This document shows positions 39,070 through 49,630 of a DNA stretch of 64,000 nt, piece after piece. The first letter of the stretch is position 1. Each line of letters opens with the position of its first letter. The translations under genes and the position numbers were made by a program. Under the pieces are notes generated by a model that ran no database searches, was not told where the DNA came from, and saw only the letters and a program-made list of their open reading frames with translations. Source of the DNA: Erwinia aphidicola (GTDB lineage Bacteria; Pseudomonadota; Gammaproteobacteria; Enterobacterales; Enterobacteriaceae); assembly GCF_014773485.1 (NCBI RefSeq), contig NZ_JACXBP010000002.1, positions 62,001-126,000 on the forward strand, read 5' to 3'.

Positions 39070-39834
39070 TTAGTCCTTACGTTGCTGTAAACGTCGCAAG
39101 GAGCGCTCTCTACGACTTTGCTCCCGACTCCTGTCCAGCAATATTTCCTCGATAAACGCCAGATGGCGGTGTGAAGCTTCGCGCGCCTGTTCCGGCTCGC
39201 GTGCCACAATCGCCTCAAAAATACTGGCGCGGTGTTCACTCACCTGCGCCAGTATTTCACGGCGCAAGTAAAGCATTTCGAAGTTCTGTCTGACGTTCTG
39301 TTGCAGCATCGGCCCCATGCTGCGCAATAGATGTAAAAGCACGACATTATGGGCGGCTTCTGTGACAGCAATCTGATATTGCATCACCGCATTGGCTTCA
39401 GCGTCCAGGTCGCCGCTCTGCTGGGCGGTCTGGATCTGCACGTGGCAGTCGCGGATGCGCACCAGGTCTTCGTCAGTGCCGCGCAGTGCGGCGTAATAGG
39501 CGGCAATCCCTTCCAGCGCGTGACGCGTTTCCAGCAGGTCGAACTGGGATTCAGGATGGCCGGCAAGTAATTCAACGAGCGGGTCGCTCAGGCTTTTCCA
39601 CAGGCTGTTCTGGACGAAGGTGCCCCCGCCCTGACGGCGCAGCAGCAACCCTTTGGCTTCCAGACGCTGGATAGCTTCACGCAGGGAGGGACGGGAGACA
39701 TCAAACTGCACGGCCAGCTCACGCTCGGGCAGCAGTTTCTCTCCGGGACGCAGTGTCCCTTCCATAATCAGGGACTCGAGCTGTTGCTCGATGGCATCAG
39801 AGAGCTTTGGTTGGCGGATCTTACTGTATGCCAT
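39070..39834 (-). CDS. pdhR: Pyruvate dehydrogenase complex repressor PdhR
   Basis: 254-residue GntR/FadR-family repressor relieved by pyruvate. N-terminal winged helix: [19 protein letters not shown] and [19 protein letters not shown] (residues about 9-65); C-terminal FCD ligand domain. ATG 39834 ([10 protein letters not shown]) matches E. coli; the longer reading to 39933 runs through the operator. The 138-bp gap to aceE suits transcription from the pdhR promoter plus an internal one. Confidence 0.96.
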   Translation of the reverse strand: MAYSKIRQPKLSDAIEQQLESLIMEGTLRPGEKLLPERELAVQFDVSRPSLREAIQRLEAKGLLLRRQGGGTFVQNSLWKSLSDPLVELLAGHPESQFDLLETRHALEGIAAYYAALRGTDEDLVRIRDCHVQIQTAQQSGDLDAEANAVMQYQIAVTEAAHNVVLLHLLRSMGPMLQQNVRQNFEMLYLRREILAQVSEHRASIFEAIVAREPEQAREASHRHLAFIEEILLDRSREQSRRERSLRRLQQRKD

Positions 39835-39862
39835 TATCCCTTCTTCTACGATTTGCCAAAGT

Positions 39863-39881
39863 AAATTGGTAATACCAATTT
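39863..39881. promoter_or_regulatory. PdhR operator upstream of pdhR
   Basis: AAATTGGTAATACCAATTT is a perfect palindrome (8-bp arms, AAT centre) and matches the PdhR consensus ATTGGTnnnACCAAT. It lies 29 bp upstream of the pdhR start, where binding would block transcription of pdhR-aceEF-lpdA. Confidence 0.9.
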
Positions 39882-40349
39882 CCAAAAGGAGCCCGTAAAG
39901 TAACAAAGTATTCACCTGATGTCCATATGGCAACCGACTGAAAGCAGACCGTCGTCTCGTTCCTCATCAGGCAACAGGCCCCCGTATTCCCCACCTGAAG
40001 CAGCGCGGCAAATGTTAAATTTGGTCACTTTTTCGAAAGGCGGCAGCGGCTTAGTGGATAAGATCTGAAGGCACTATAAGAGAATGTTATTCGTCATTCG
40101 CTCCGGTTTATGCCAAATAATGGAATGTGAAAAGTGAGAGCGAACGTTGATTTTTTGGGCATTCTTTCGCACGGAAAGCAAAAGCGAGTGCAATAGGGGG
40201 CACTTAACACTATTCTCTTCGCCAGGATAGGTTTTGCCCTATTTTCGCTTACACCACAGCGTAAAGATTTTAATACATTACAAATATTCTACCCCAAATA
40301 ATTCGGGCTTTAGCGTGAAGTACGCAGGGTAAATAAGAACGAGGTTTCT
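39882..40349. promoter_or_regulatory. Divergent pdhR-aroP control region with a possible TyrR box
   Basis: 468 bp with no gene. A stretch at 40260-40277 reads CGTAAA-N6-AATACA, close to the TyrR box TGTAAA-N6-TTTACA; E. coli aroP is a TyrR target. The match is imperfect, so this is tentative. A ribosome site GAACGAGG precedes aroP. Confidence 0.4.
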
Positions 40350-41705
40350 ATGGAACAACAGCAGGGCGAAACGCTGAAGCGCGGGTTAAAAAACCGTCAC
40401 ATTCAGCTGATTGCATTAGGCGGCGCCGTCGGCACCGGCCTGTTTCTGGGTAGTGCATCGGTTATTCAATCTGCGGGTCCGGGGGTTATTCTCGGCTACG
40501 CTATCGCGGGTTTTATCGCCTTCCTGATTATGCGCCAGTTAGGCGAAATGGTAGTGGAAGAACCTGTTGCAGGTAGCTTCAGCCACTTCGCTTATAAATA
40601 CTGGGGTAATTTCGCCGGTTTCGCCTCTGGCTGGAACTACTGGGTGCTGTATGTGCTGGTGGCGATGGCGGAACTGACCGCCGTCGGCAAATACATCCAG
40701 TTCTGGTATCCGGATATCCCGACGTGGATGTCGGCTGCAGTGTTCTTTATCCTTATCAACGCCATCAACCTGACGAACGTCAAAGTGTTCGGTGAGATGG
40801 AGTTCTGGTTCGCGATTGTCAAAGTGGTGGCCGTTGTCGCCATGATCCTGTTCGGCGCATGGCTGCTGTTCAGCGACACCGCCGGTCCGCAGGCCACGGT
40901 ACGCAACCTGTGGCAACAGGGTGGCTTCCTGCCGCACGGTTTCACCGGGCTGATTATGATGATGGCGATTATCATGTTCTCCTTCGGCGGTCTGGAACTG
41001 GTTGGCATTACGGCAGCAGAAGCTGATAACCCGGAAACCAGCATTCCAAAAGCCACCAATCAGGTGATCTACCGCATTTTGATCTTCTATATCGGCTCGC
41101 TGGCGGTGCTGCTTTCTCTGCTGCCCTGGACCCGCGTCACCGCTGACACCAGCCCGTTTGTACTGATCTTCCACGAGCTGGGCGATGCGCTGGTAGCCAA
41201 TGCGCTCAATGTGGTGATCCTCACCGCTGCCCTGTCGGTGTACAACAGCTGCGTTTACTGTAACAGCCGCATGCTGTTCGGCCTGGCGCAGCAGGGCAAT
41301 GCCCCGAAAGCGCTGCTGAAAGTCGACAGCCGTGGCGTGCCGGTGATCTCAATCCTGTTCTCTGCGCTAGCCACCGGCCTGTGCGTGCTGCTCAACTATC
41401 TGATGCCGGGCGAGGCCTTTGGCCTGCTGATGGCGCTGGTGGTTTCTGCACTGGTGATTAACTGGGCGATGATCAGCCTGGCGCACATGAAGTTTCGCCG
41501 TAAGAAAGACCAGCAGGGGGTGAAAACCCGCTTCCCGGCGCTGCTTTACCCGCTGGGCAACTGGATCTGCCTGCTGTTCCTTGCCGGTATTCTGGTGCTG
41601 ATGGCCATGACTCCGGGTATGGCGATCTCGGTGTGGCTGATCCCGGTCTGGGTGGCTATCCTCGGCGTCGGCTACTGGGTGAAGAACCGCGCACAGCGCG
41701 CGTAA
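40350..41705 (+). CDS. aroP: Aromatic amino acid permease AroP
   Basis: 451-residue APC-family proton symporter for Phe, Tyr and Trp in the inner membrane, with about 12 membrane segments. N-terminal LKRGLKNRHIQLIALGGAVGTGLFLGSASVIQSAGP (read in blocks, residues 8-44) is the substrate-binding signature; E in GGLELVGITAAEADNP near residue 215 is conserved. Divergent from pdhR exactly as in E. coli. Confidence 0.95.
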   Translation: MEQQQGETLKRGLKNRHIQLIALGGAVGTGLFLGSASVIQSAGPGVILGYAIAGFIAFLIMRQLGEMVVEEPVAGSFSHFAYKYWGNFAGFASGWNYWVLYVLVAMAELTAVGKYIQFWYPDIPTWMSAAVFFILINAINLTNVKVFGEMEFWFAIVKVVAVVAMILFGAWLLFSDTAGPQATVRNLWQQGGFLPHGFTGLIMMMAIIMFSFGGLELVGITAAEADNPETSIPKATNQVIYRILIFYIGSLAVLLSLLPWTRVTADTSPFVLIFHELGDALVANALNVVILTAALSVYNSCVYCNSRMLFGLAQQGNAPKALLKVDSRGVPVISILFSALATGLCVLLNYLMPGEAFGLLMALVVSALVINWAMISLAHMKFRRKKDQQGVKTRFPALLYPLGNWICLLFLAGILVLMAMTPGMAISVWLIPVWVAILGVGYWVKNRAQRA

Positions 41706-41723
41706 ACATTACCCGCGCTTTTG

Positions 41724-41749
41724 ATTCGGCCAGCACCCGCTGGCCGAAT
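41724..41749 (+). terminator. Hairpin after aroP
   Basis: 11-bp stem ATTCGGCCAGC with its complement and a short loop, 18 bp after the aroP stop. The following T-run is weak. Confidence 0.65.
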
Positions 41750-41875
41750 TGTTATCTGCCTCACACTTTCCCCCTCCCAGGCGTTTTGTCCATCTCTGCG
41801 ACGTTTTACGCCTGCGCACGCCGTGCGTTAAGCGTGAATACTCTCGAGCACTAACGACAAGCGGGAGAATTATCC

Positions 41876-43303
41876 ATGAAGGGCACAGCACTCTCTGTCA
41901 GAGAGAAGATTGGCTACGGAATGGGCGATGCCGGGTGCAATATGATCGGCGGCGCCATTATGCTTTTTCTTAACTATTTCTACACCGATGTCTTTGGCCT
42001 GGCTCCGGCGCTGGTGGGCATTTTACTGCTGTCGGTCAGGGTGCTGGATGCGGTTACCGACCCGATTATGGGCGCGATTGCCGACCGTACTCAGAGCCGC
42101 TGGGGGCGCTTTCGCCCGTGGCTGCTGTGGATCTCCCTGCCCTATGTCCTGTTTAGCGTGCTGATGTTCACCACCCCGGACTGGAGCTACCAGAGCAAAG
42201 TCATCTGGGCGTTTGTCACCTATTTCCTGATGTCGCTCACCTATACCGCCATCAATATTCCCTACTGCTCGCTCGGTGGGGTGATCACCAATGACCCGGG
42301 GGAACGCGTCTCCTGCCAGTCTTACCGCTTTGTCATGGTGGGGATTGCCACCCTGATCCTGTCACTGACGCTGCTGCCGCTGGCGGAGTGGTTCGGCGGC
42401 GCAGATAAAGCGCGCGGCTACCAGATGGCGATGGGCGTGATGGCCCTGGTGGCGCTGCTGATGTTCCTGTTCTGCTTCGCCACGGTGCGCGAACGTATCC
42501 GACCGGCGGTGCCGAGCAATGACGATCTGAAAGCCGACCTGCGCGACGTGTGGAAAAACGATCAGTGGGTGCGCATCCTGCTGCTGACGCTGTGCAACGT
42601 CTGCCCTGGCTTTATCCGCATGGCGGCCACCATGTATTACGTCACCTGGGTGATGCAGCAGTCGACCCACTTCGCCACGCTGTTTATCAGCCTTGGCGTA
42701 GTGGGCATGATGCTCGGCAGTACGCTGGCGAAAGTGCTGACCGACCGCTGGTGCAAACTGAAGGTGTTTTTCTGGACCAACATCGCGCTGGCGATCTTCT
42801 CCAGCGGCTTTTACTTCCTTAACCCGCAGGCCACCGTACTGGTGCTGGTGATGTACTTCCTGCTGAATATTCTGCATCAGATCCCATCACCGCTGCACTG
42901 GTCGCTGATGGCAGACGTGGATGACTACGGCGAGTGGAAAACCGGCAAGCGCATTACCGGGATTAGCTTCTCCGGCAACCTGTTCTTCCTCAAAGTCGGG
43001 CTGGCGGTTGCCGGAGCGATGGTCGGTTTCCTGCTGTCATGGTACGGCTACGACGCGGGTGCTAAGCAGCAAAGCCCGGCGGCGCTGAACGGTATTGTGC
43101 TGCTGTTCACCGTGATCCCCGGCGTGGGCTATCTGATCACTGCGGGCGTAGTGCGCCTGCTGAAGGTAGACCGCACGCTGATGCAGCAGATCCAGCGGGA
43201 GCTGGAACAGCGCCGGGTCAATTACCAGGAACTCAATGACTATCACCACAGCAAACCGCTGAAAACCAAACTTAAAGGAGCCGCCGATGAGCCACTGGCC
43301 TAA
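41876..43303 (+). CDS. GPH-family sugar:cation symporter
   Basis: 475 residues, about 12 membrane segments. The glycoside-pentoside-hexuronide signature is visible: [28 protein letters not shown] in blocks near residues 55-85, and [16 protein letters not shown] near 345. Closest in layout to xyloside/melibiose-type carriers (YicJ, XynB-like). The downstream GH43 gene overlaps its end by 17 bases, so the sugar is probably a xylo- or arabino-oligosaccharide. Not part of the E. coli order here. Confidence 0.87.
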   Translation: MKGTALSVREKIGYGMGDAGCNMIGGAIMLFLNYFYTDVFGLAPALVGILLLSVRVLDAVTDPIMGAIADRTQSRWGRFRPWLLWISLPYVLFSVLMFTTPDWSYQSKVIWAFVTYFLMSLTYTAINIPYCSLGGVITNDPGERVSCQSYRFVMVGIATLILSLTLLPLAEWFGGADKARGYQMAMGVMALVALLMFLFCFATVRERIRPAVPSNDDLKADLRDVWKNDQWVRILLLTLCNVCPGFIRMAATMYYVTWVMQQSTHFATLFISLGVVGMMLGSTLAKVLTDRWCKLKVFFWTNIALAIFSSGFYFLNPQATVLVLVMYFLLNILHQIPSPLHWSLMADVDDYGEWKTGKRITGISFSGNLFFLKVGLAVAGAMVGFLLSWYGYDAGAKQQSPAALNGIVLLFTVIPGVGYLITAGVVRLLKVDRTLMQQIQRELEQRRVNYQELNDYHHSKPLKTKLKGAADEPLA

Positions 43304-44261
43304 TCCATTAATTGAACAACGCGCCGACCCGTTCATCCTGCGCCATCAGGACAGCTACTGGTTTATTGCCTCCGTACCCGAGTATGATCGGCTGGAGATC
43401 CGCCGTGCTGAGACGCTGGCCCAACTGGCAGATGCCCCGGCGACCGTCGTGTGGCGTAAACCCGATCGCGGCCCGCTGAGCGCACTGATCTGGGCGCCGG
43501 AGCTGCACCATATTGACGGGCAGTGGGTGATCTATTTTGCCGCCGCGCCGTCAAAGGTGATTAAAAACGGCCTGTTCCAGCACCGCATGTTTGCCCTTAC
43601 CTGCGATGATGCCGATCCCCAGCGTGGAAGCTGGCAGGAGCGCGGCCAGGTCGTTACTCCCATCGACAGCTTCGCGCTGGATGCCACCCACTTCATACAC
43701 CAGGGCAAACACTGGTATTTGTGGGCGCAGAAAGATCCGGCGATCCCCGGCAACTCCAACCTCTATCTCAGTGAGCTGGCGACCCCGTGGCAGCTCAGCG
43801 GCCCGACGGTGATGATCAGCCGCCCGCAGTATGAGTGGGAGTGCGCGGGGTTCAGCGTCAATGAGGGGCCCGCGGCTATTCGCCATGGCCAGCGGCTGTT
43901 TGTCAGCTACTCTGCCAGCGCTACCGATGAGAACTACTGCATGGGGCTGCTGTGGATTGACGCGGATGCCGATCCGCTGGAAGCGGCTAACTGGCAAAAA
44001 TCCGCCGCACCGGTGTTCACCACCAGCTGGGAGAACCGTCAGTATGGCCCGGGGCATAACAGCTTTACGCAGGGGGAAAATGGCGAGGATGTGCTGGTTT
44101 ATCACGCGCGCAATTACACGGAAATTGAGGGGGACCCGCTGTATGACCCCAACCGCCATACGCGCATCAAGACCTTCAGCTGGGGCGCCGATGGCATGCC
44201 GCAGTTTGGCACACCACCGGCCGACACGATGTTACACCAGCGTGCCGTAAATAGTCAGTAA
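43287..44261 (+). CDS. Glycoside hydrolase family 43 protein
   Basis: 324-residue five-bladed beta-propeller hydrolase, cytoplasmic (no signal peptide). Catalytic triad candidates: Asp in [18 protein letters not shown] near residue 13, Asp in [14 protein letters not shown] near 130, and Glu in [13 protein letters not shown] near 193. GH43 members are beta-xylosidases or alpha-L-arabinofuranosidases; the exact specificity cannot be read. Co-translated with the upstream symporter (overlap 43287-43303), suggesting import then cleavage of plant-derived oligosaccharide. Confidence 0.87.
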   Translation: MSHWPNPLIEQRADPFILRHQDSYWFIASVPEYDRLEIRRAETLAQLADAPATVVWRKPDRGPLSALIWAPELHHIDGQWVIYFAAAPSKVIKNGLFQHRMFALTCDDADPQRGSWQERGQVVTPIDSFALDATHFIHQGKHWYLWAQKDPAIPGNSNLYLSELATPWQLSGPTVMISRPQYEWECAGFSVNEGPAAIRHGQRLFVSYSASATDENYCMGLLWIDADADPLEAANWQKSAAPVFTTSWENRQYGPGHNSFTQGENGEDVLVYHARNYTEIEGDPLYDPNRHTRIKTFSWGADGMPQFGTPPADTMLHQRAVNSQ

Positions 44262-45086
44262 CGCAACCACTACCACCAGCACCAGCGACACCTTTTTCGC
44301 CAGTGCCACCGCCACGCGCGGGGTCTCTACCTTATCAAGGTGCGGATCGCGCGCCAGCGAATACTGCGCCAGGCGGGTCAGCACCTGATACTGCGGCGTA
44401 TGACGGTCGCCCAGGGAGGCGAACCACGCGGGCAGCGCGCGCTCACCGTGACCCAGCAGCGCATAGGCCACGCCCACCAGCCGAACCGGGATCCAGTCAA
44501 CCCAGTGCAGAATGGCATCCACGCCCGACTGCGCACGCGCCAGCGCATCCTGCCTGCGCGCCAGCCAACTCTGCCAGGCGCGCAGGAAAGCGTAACCCAC
44601 CAGCAGCACCGGCCCCCACGGGCCACCCACCACAAACCAGAACAGCGGCGCAAGATAGAAGCGGTAGTTGATCCACAGCAGCGCATTTTGCAGCTCGCAG
44701 AGGAATTCGCGTTCGTTACATTCGACCGGCACGCCGTGGATCAGCGTCAGCTCCTCCACCATCGCATTATGCGCGTCGGCATCGTTATGGCTGGCCGCCT
44801 GCAAATAGGCGTGATAGTGCAGGCGCACCGACCCCGCCCCGATGCACAGCAGCCCGACTAAAATCCAGAACAGCAGCTTCGGTACGCCAAAAAATAGCCC
44901 GTTCAGCGCCAGCAGGCACAGGGCAACCACCGCCATTGCCAGCAGCATCATCAGCAGCGTGCGCATTAGCGAAAAACGCTGACGACCGCGGAACAGCGGC
45001 ATCAGGTGGTGGTCAAGCTGCCAGTGCTCCCCCATTTTAAACAAGCGTTCCCATCCGAGAACCAGCAACAGGCTAAATAACGTCAT
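44232..45086 (-). CDS. ampE: AmpE inner-membrane protein
   Basis: 284-residue integral membrane protein with about four to five hydrophobic segments, [26 protein letters not shown] at the N-terminus (in parts). Paired with AmpD in beta-lactamase/peptidoglycan-recycling signalling; function not settled. Its start overlaps the ampD stop (45083-45086). Its end overlaps the convergent GH43 gene by 30 bases. Confidence 0.93.
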   Translation of the reverse strand: MTLFSLLLVLGWERLFKMGEHWQLDHHLMPLFRGRQRFSLMRTLLMMLLAMAVVALCLLALNGLFFGVPKLLFWILVGLLCIGAGSVRLHYHAYLQAASHNDADAHNAMVEELTLIHGVPVECNEREFLCELQNALLWINYRFYLAPLFWFVVGGPWGPVLLVGYAFLRAWQSWLARRQDALARAQSGVDAILHWVDWIPVRLVGVAYALLGHGERALPAWFASLGDRHTPQYQVLTRLAQYSLARDPHLDKVETPRVAVALAKKVSLVLVVVVALLTIYGTLV

Positions 45087-45658
45087 GCCTTACTCCCATT
45101 AACAGTAGTCTGGGTGAGGTGCGCCAGCCCGGCGCGAAAACGTGGCCAGTCGAAGGACGGGCCAGGGTCGGTCTTACGCTGCGGGGCAATATCACTGTGC
45201 CCGGTAATATTTTGCGCAATCAGGGGATAGTGCTGCACCAGCAGTTCGGTAATGGCCTGCAGCGCAGCGTACTGGGCATCGGTGTAGGGCAGCGTATCGG
45301 TCCCCTCCAGCTCAATGCCGATAGAGAAATCGTTGCAGGCTTCCCGCCCCTGATAAAGAGAGATGCCCGCGTGCCAGGCGCGCAGATGAAACGGAACATA
45401 CTGCACAATTTCTCCGTCACGACGGATCAGGCAGTGGGCTGACACCCGCAGATGGTGGATATCAGCAAAATAGGGATGGGCTTCAGGATCGAGCTGGCCG
45501 GTAAACAGCGCGTCAATCCACGGGCCACCAAACTCGCCCGGGGGCAGACTGATATTGTGGACCACCAGCAGCGAAGGCGTTTCATCATCCGGCCGCGGGT
45601 TAAAATGGGGGGACGGCACGCGCCGGACGCCAGCTATCCAACCCTCTTGCAACTGCAT
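45083..45658 (-). CDS. ampD: 1,6-anhydro-N-acetylmuramyl-L-alanine amidase AmpD
   Basis: Cytoplasmic zinc amidase that removes peptides from anhydro-muropeptides in cell-wall recycling. 191 residues; zinc ligands in [16 protein letters not shown] (His near 34), [15 protein letters not shown] (His near 154, Asp/Lys downstream). Start ATG 45658 ([18 protein letters not shown]) matches E. coli; longer reading to 45679 is not conserved. Confidence 0.95.
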   Translation of the reverse strand: MQLQEGWIAGVRRVPSPHFNPRPDDETPSLLVVHNISLPPGEFGGPWIDALFTGQLDPEAHPYFADIHHLRVSAHCLIRRDGEIVQYVPFHLRAWHAGISLYQGREACNDFSIGIELEGTDTLPYTDAQYAALQAITELLVQHYPLIAQNITGHSDIAPQRKTDPGPSFDWPRFRAGLAHLTQTTVNGSKA

Positions 45659-45842
45659 ACCCTGCTCTCCTGTGTTCAATTCACCTCAGATTAACATGAT
45701 TTTTTTTCGCTTTTTCAAACTTCTCTGCCCGCTGTTTAGCGCCGAAGAAAAATATTTTTCTGATTCTGCATCCAATTTATCGCCTCAACCGTAGATAGCA
45801 GTGTGAGGCAAAAACGCCTTCTCTTACCCTGAGGAATTCATC

Positions 45843-46400
45843 ATGAAAACATTCATCCGCTCTGCTCTGTGTGCATCACTGCTGTTTAGCGCCGCGTCAA
45901 TGGCTGAGATGGCGCAGAATACCGTGATGGTAGGCGGGGCCGCTATGTACCCTTCCCATAATATCGTTGAGAATGCCCTTAATTCTAAAGATCACACCAC
46001 GCTGGTGGCTGCGGTTAAAGCGGCTGGACTGGCAGACACGCTACAGGGCCCGGGCCCGTTCACCGTCTTTGCCCCGACCAATGCGGCCTTTGCCAAACTG
46101 CCTGCCGGCACCGTTGATAATCTGCTAAAACCGGAAAATAAAGCCATGCTCACCAGCGTGCTGACCTACCATGTGGTTGCCGGGAAATATGATATGCAGG
46201 CGCTGATGAAAAAAATCAAACAGGGCCACGGCAGCACAGAGCTGAAGACCGTAAACGGCGCACCGCTGTGGCTGATGATGAACGGCCCGCACAATATTCA
46301 GCTGAAAGATGATAAAGGCAATGTCGCCAATATCAGTACCTATGATGTGCAGCAGAAAAATGGCGTGATTGACGTGATTGATACCGTCCTGATGCCATAA
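45843..46400 (+). CDS. Exported fasciclin-domain protein
   Basis: 185 residues with a signal peptide (MKTFIRSALCASLLFSAASMA) and one fasciclin (FAS1) domain: TLVAAVKAAGLADTLQGPGPFTVFAPTNAAFAKLP (in blocks, residues about 53-90) and LTYHVVAGKYDMQAL near 113, ending in GVIDVIDTVLMP. FAS1 domains mediate surface adhesion or binding. Followed by an ECF sigma factor and anti-sigma factor, an arrangement that also exists in mycobacteria, where SigK controls FAS1 proteins. Confidence 0.87.
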   Translation: MKTFIRSALCASLLFSAASMAEMAQNTVMVGGAAMYPSHNIVENALNSKDHTTLVAAVKAAGLADTLQGPGPFTVFAPTNAAFAKLPAGTVDNLLKPENKAMLTSVLTYHVVAGKYDMQALMKKIKQGHGSTELKTVNGAPLWLMMNGPHNIQLKDDKGNVANISTYDVQQKNGVIDVIDTVLMP

Positions 46401-46441
46401 AGATTTACCCGGTAACACCAGGGAAAATATTAAAAATACCC

Positions 46442-46498
46442 GCAGAGGTTAAAAATAAGGGTATACACTTGGTGCAGCAGGATTTTTAACCCCTCTGC
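46442..46498. promoter_or_regulatory. Inverted repeat before the ECF sigma gene
   Basis: GCAGAGGTTAAAAAT (46442-46456) pairs with ATTTTTAACCCCTCTGC (46482-46498), apart from two extra C in the right arm. Within the gap is TATACA. It could be a terminator for the fasciclin gene, an operator, or both; 20 bases after it the sigma gene starts. Confidence 0.5.
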
Positions 46499-46517
46499 AC
46501 CTTTTTCAGGATGGTTC

Positions 46518-47060
46518 ATGACGGACGACGTGATTGATAGCCAGGTTGTGCTGATGCAGGCAATAGCCGCAGGGGACAAGCGCGCTTTCGAAGCGCTGTA
46601 CCGCCATTATTCCCCTTACCTTTTCGCCATTGCACTGCGCATGCTGCACCGGCGTGGCTGGGCTGAAGAGGTGTTGCACGACAGCTTTCTCACCGTCTGG
46701 CAGCGTGCCGCCAGCTTCGATCCGGCGTTCAGCGCCCCCAAAACCTGGTTAACGAACATCGTGCGCAACCGCGCAATCGATTATTTACGCCTGCAGGATA
46801 ACCGCGTTATCGAACTGGAAGAGGAAGCGTTGTCAGACGCTGACGACCCCACTCAGGATTCGCCGTTCCGCTCGGAATCGCGCAGGCTGGCTGACTGTAT
46901 GGACCAGCTGCAGCCGGAACAGCGGCAAAGCATCCGTCTGGCTTATTATCAGGGGCTGTCGCACCGTGAAATAGCGCAGCACCTACAGCAACCGGACGGC
47001 ACGGTAAAAAGCTGGATCCGCCGGGCATTAGCGCAATTGAAAGAGTGTGTGGGCCTATGA
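46518..47060 (+). CDS. ECF (SigK-like) RNA polymerase sigma factor
   Basis: 180 residues with sigma region 2 (KRAFEALYRHYSPYLFAIAL, WAEEVLHDSFLTVWQRA, KTWLTNIVRNRAIDYLR near residues 24-95) and region 4 (LQPEQRQSIRLAYYQGLSHREIA near 135). The stop overlaps the start of the anti-sigma gene by ATGA. Region 4 and neighbourhood fit the ECF group partnered with RskA-type anti-sigma factors. Confidence 0.9.
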   Translation: MTDDVIDSQVVLMQAIAAGDKRAFEALYRHYSPYLFAIALRMLHRRGWAEEVLHDSFLTVWQRAASFDPAFSAPKTWLTNIVRNRAIDYLRLQDNRVIELEEEALSDADDPTQDSPFRSESRRLADCMDQLQPEQRQSIRLAYYQGLSHREIAQHLQQPDGTVKSWIRRALAQLKECVGL

Positions 47061-47716
47061 ACAGCAGACGCGATTACGACTCAGCCCTGGCCGCAGAATA
47101 TGCCCTTGGCACGCTGCGCGGCGCGGCGCGCCAGCGTTTCGCCCGCCGCCTGCTGCAGGAGCCTGAACTGGCGGCCGAAGTCGGCCGCTGGCAGCACGCA
47201 CTGGCGGAGCTGGACCACAACGTTAAGCCGGTTACGCCTCCGCAAGCGGTTTGGCAACGGCTGGCACACAGCCTGCCAGCGGACAAAACGCCAGCCCGCA
47301 GCGTGCGCTGGCCGTGGCTGGGCTGGGCGCTGGCGGCCTCTTTTGCCGGTGCGCTAATCTACACGCAGCTTACGCCCCCGCCTGCTCCACAGGCCGTGGC
47401 TGTTCTCAACGGCAGCGCACAGCAGGGGTCGTGGGTGGTCAGCCTTAATGCGGCCAAAGACCGGCTGACGGTGCAGGCTATCAACGCTGCAGCCATTCAG
47501 CCAGACCGCAGCCTGCAACTCTGGCTGATCCCGCCGGGTGAAAAACCGCAGTCGCTGGGGCTGATTGCCTCCTCCGCCAGCCAGCAGGTGAGCATCAGGC
47601 CCGTTCAGCTTGCCAGCCTGCCAACGCTGGCGATCAGCCTGGAGCCTCGCGGTGGCTCCCCCACCGGGCAACCCACCGGACCAGTCCTGTTTAGCGGCAA
47701 GGTCATTCGGCTTTAA
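47057..47716 (+). CDS. RskA-type anti-sigma factor
   Basis: 219 residues: an N-terminal cytoplasmic helical domain (DYDSALAAEYALGTLRGAARQRFARRL in parts), one membrane segment (RWPWLGWALAASFAGALIYTQL, near residue 90), and a periplasmic domain of the RskA_C type (VVSLNAAKDRLTVQAI, SLQLWLIPPGEKPQSLGLI). Holds the ECF sigma at the membrane until released. ATG 47057 overlaps the sigma stop; a longer reading is not needed. Its end overlaps a LysR fragment on the other strand. Confidence 0.87.
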   Translation: MNSRRDYDSALAAEYALGTLRGAARQRFARRLLQEPELAAEVGRWQHALAELDHNVKPVTPPQAVWQRLAHSLPADKTPARSVRWPWLGWALAASFAGALIYTQLTPPPAPQAVAVLNGSAQQGSWVVSLNAAKDRLTVQAINAAAIQPDRSLQLWLIPPGEKPQSLGLIASSASQQVSIRPVQLASLPTLAISLEPRGGSPTGQPTGPVLFSGKVIRL

Positions 47717-48014
47717 CCACCCGTTCAGGGTAGGCGCAGTGTAAGGTGCTGACAGCTTCATCGTTCAACGCCAGCAGCCGTCGGCCATAGGCAATCATCA
47801 CCTCCCCGCCTGCGGTTAATGTCAGCTGTTCGCCGGACGCCTGTAACAGCGGCAGCCCGCACTGCCGCTCCAGCCTCTTTAGCTGAGCATTGACCGCAGA
47901 GGCCGATTGCTGCAGCTGGCCTGCTGTTTGCACAAAACTGCCCAACTCCACTGCCCGCACGAAGGTTCGCACGGCTTCCAGGTCGAAGGTGATCGGTTTC
48001 AACGGCGCCATCAT
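47703..48014 (-). pseudogene. LysR-type regulator fragment (HTH domain only)
   Basis: 103 residues: a complete LysR winged helix (FDLEAVRTFVRAVELGSFVQTAGQLQQSASAVNAQLKRLE in blocks) and then a stop at about residue 103. LysR regulators are normally near 300 residues with an effector domain, which is absent here. ATG 48014 follows AAAGGCGTGTC, so it may still be translated as a DNA-binding stub. The end overlaps the anti-sigma gene by 14 bases, so an insertion may have cut it. Confidence 0.65.
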
Positions 48015-48067
48015 GACACGCCTTTCGTGCGCTGAGGTGGCTGGCAAGGCCGGATTAAACACGCTAG

Positions 48068-48997
<930 letters not shown>

Positions 48998-49034
48998 GCG
49001 CTAGTCATCCCTGCTCTTCACCTGTTTGTACCTC

Positions 49035-49061
49035 AGGCCAGCTACATGTGCTGGCCTTTTT
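49035..49061 (+). terminator. Terminator after nadC
   Basis: 8-bp stem AGGCCAGC with its complement, 7-base loop, followed by a T-run. The end of the stem lies at the edge of the direct repeat copy A. Confidence 0.8.
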
Positions 49062-49152
49062 TCTGCCCAGGTTTTGTTTTTGCGAGCCGCCTTCCGCCAC
49101 ATTAATCCGCTGATGTAACAGACAAAAATTGTTTACGGCCCCGCTCTGAAAA
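49052..49152. repeat. 101-bp direct repeat, left copy (nadC side)
   Basis: Identical base for base with 50019-50119 (offset 967). It contains the terminator T-run and the sequence leading toward the ppdD promoter region. The two copies bound a toxin-antitoxin module, which suggests the module arrived with, or can be lost by recombination between, the copies. Confidence 0.9.
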
Positions 49153-49232
49153 ATCATGGCTACCGCTGGCAACAGAGGGAGGGTTAATGAGATTAACAGC
49201 GGAATGTGTTACACAGCACCAGCCCATACAGG

Positions 49233-49289
49233 GATTAGATAATTAGTAAAGTCATTGTATAAGCCAAATTTTAGACCTATTATCTAATC
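49233..49289 (+). promoter_or_regulatory. Autoregulated promoter/operator of the toxin-antitoxin operon
   Basis: GATTAGATAAT (49233-49243) and its exact complement ATTATCTAATC (49279-49289) form a long-range 11-bp inverted repeat. A promoter lies between and inside: TTGTAT (49255) and TATTAT (49278-49283) are 17 bp apart. The right arm overlaps the -10, typical of antitoxin autorepression. Confidence 0.65.
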
Positions 49290-49325
49290 AACCTCGTGTG
49301 GCTATGCCAGGGAAATGGGGGAGCA

Positions 49326-49586
49326 ATGGTTGAAGTTATGTGGACAAGGCGGGCGTTAAAGCAGCTCAGCAAAATTGACAGCCGCTATCGCAGAGCCATC
49401 GCAGAAAAGAGTCGACAGCTGGTCGCTTTTCCGGTGGTGCCGCTGGACGTGAAAAAAATAGAGGGAAATGACACTCTTTTCCGGCTGCGAGTAGGGAACT
49501 ACAGAGTCATTTTTCAACTGATTAACGGCGAGCCTGTGGTTGTGGTTATTCAGGAAGTAAAGCGTCGGGCAACCCACACTTACTAA
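49326..49586 (+). CDS. RelE/ParE-family toxin (type II)
   Basis: 86 residues: VMWTRRALKQLSKIDSRYRRAI, DVKKIEGNDTLFRLRVGNYRVIFQL and VVVIQEVKRRATHTY, the RelE-superfamily pattern with basic C-terminus. Likely an mRNA interferase or related toxin; its target cannot be read. ATG 49326 follows GGGGGAGCA. Toxin precedes antitoxin, as in higBA-type operons, and is followed by it after 44 bases. Confidence 0.85.
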   Translation: MVEVMWTRRALKQLSKIDSRYRRAIAEKSRQLVAFPVVPLDVKKIEGNDTLFRLRVGNYRVIFQLINGEPVVVVIQEVKRRATHTY

Positions 49587-49630
49587 CGCAACCAGATACG
49601 GAACATGGCTCTCAGACTGGAGGATACCCA

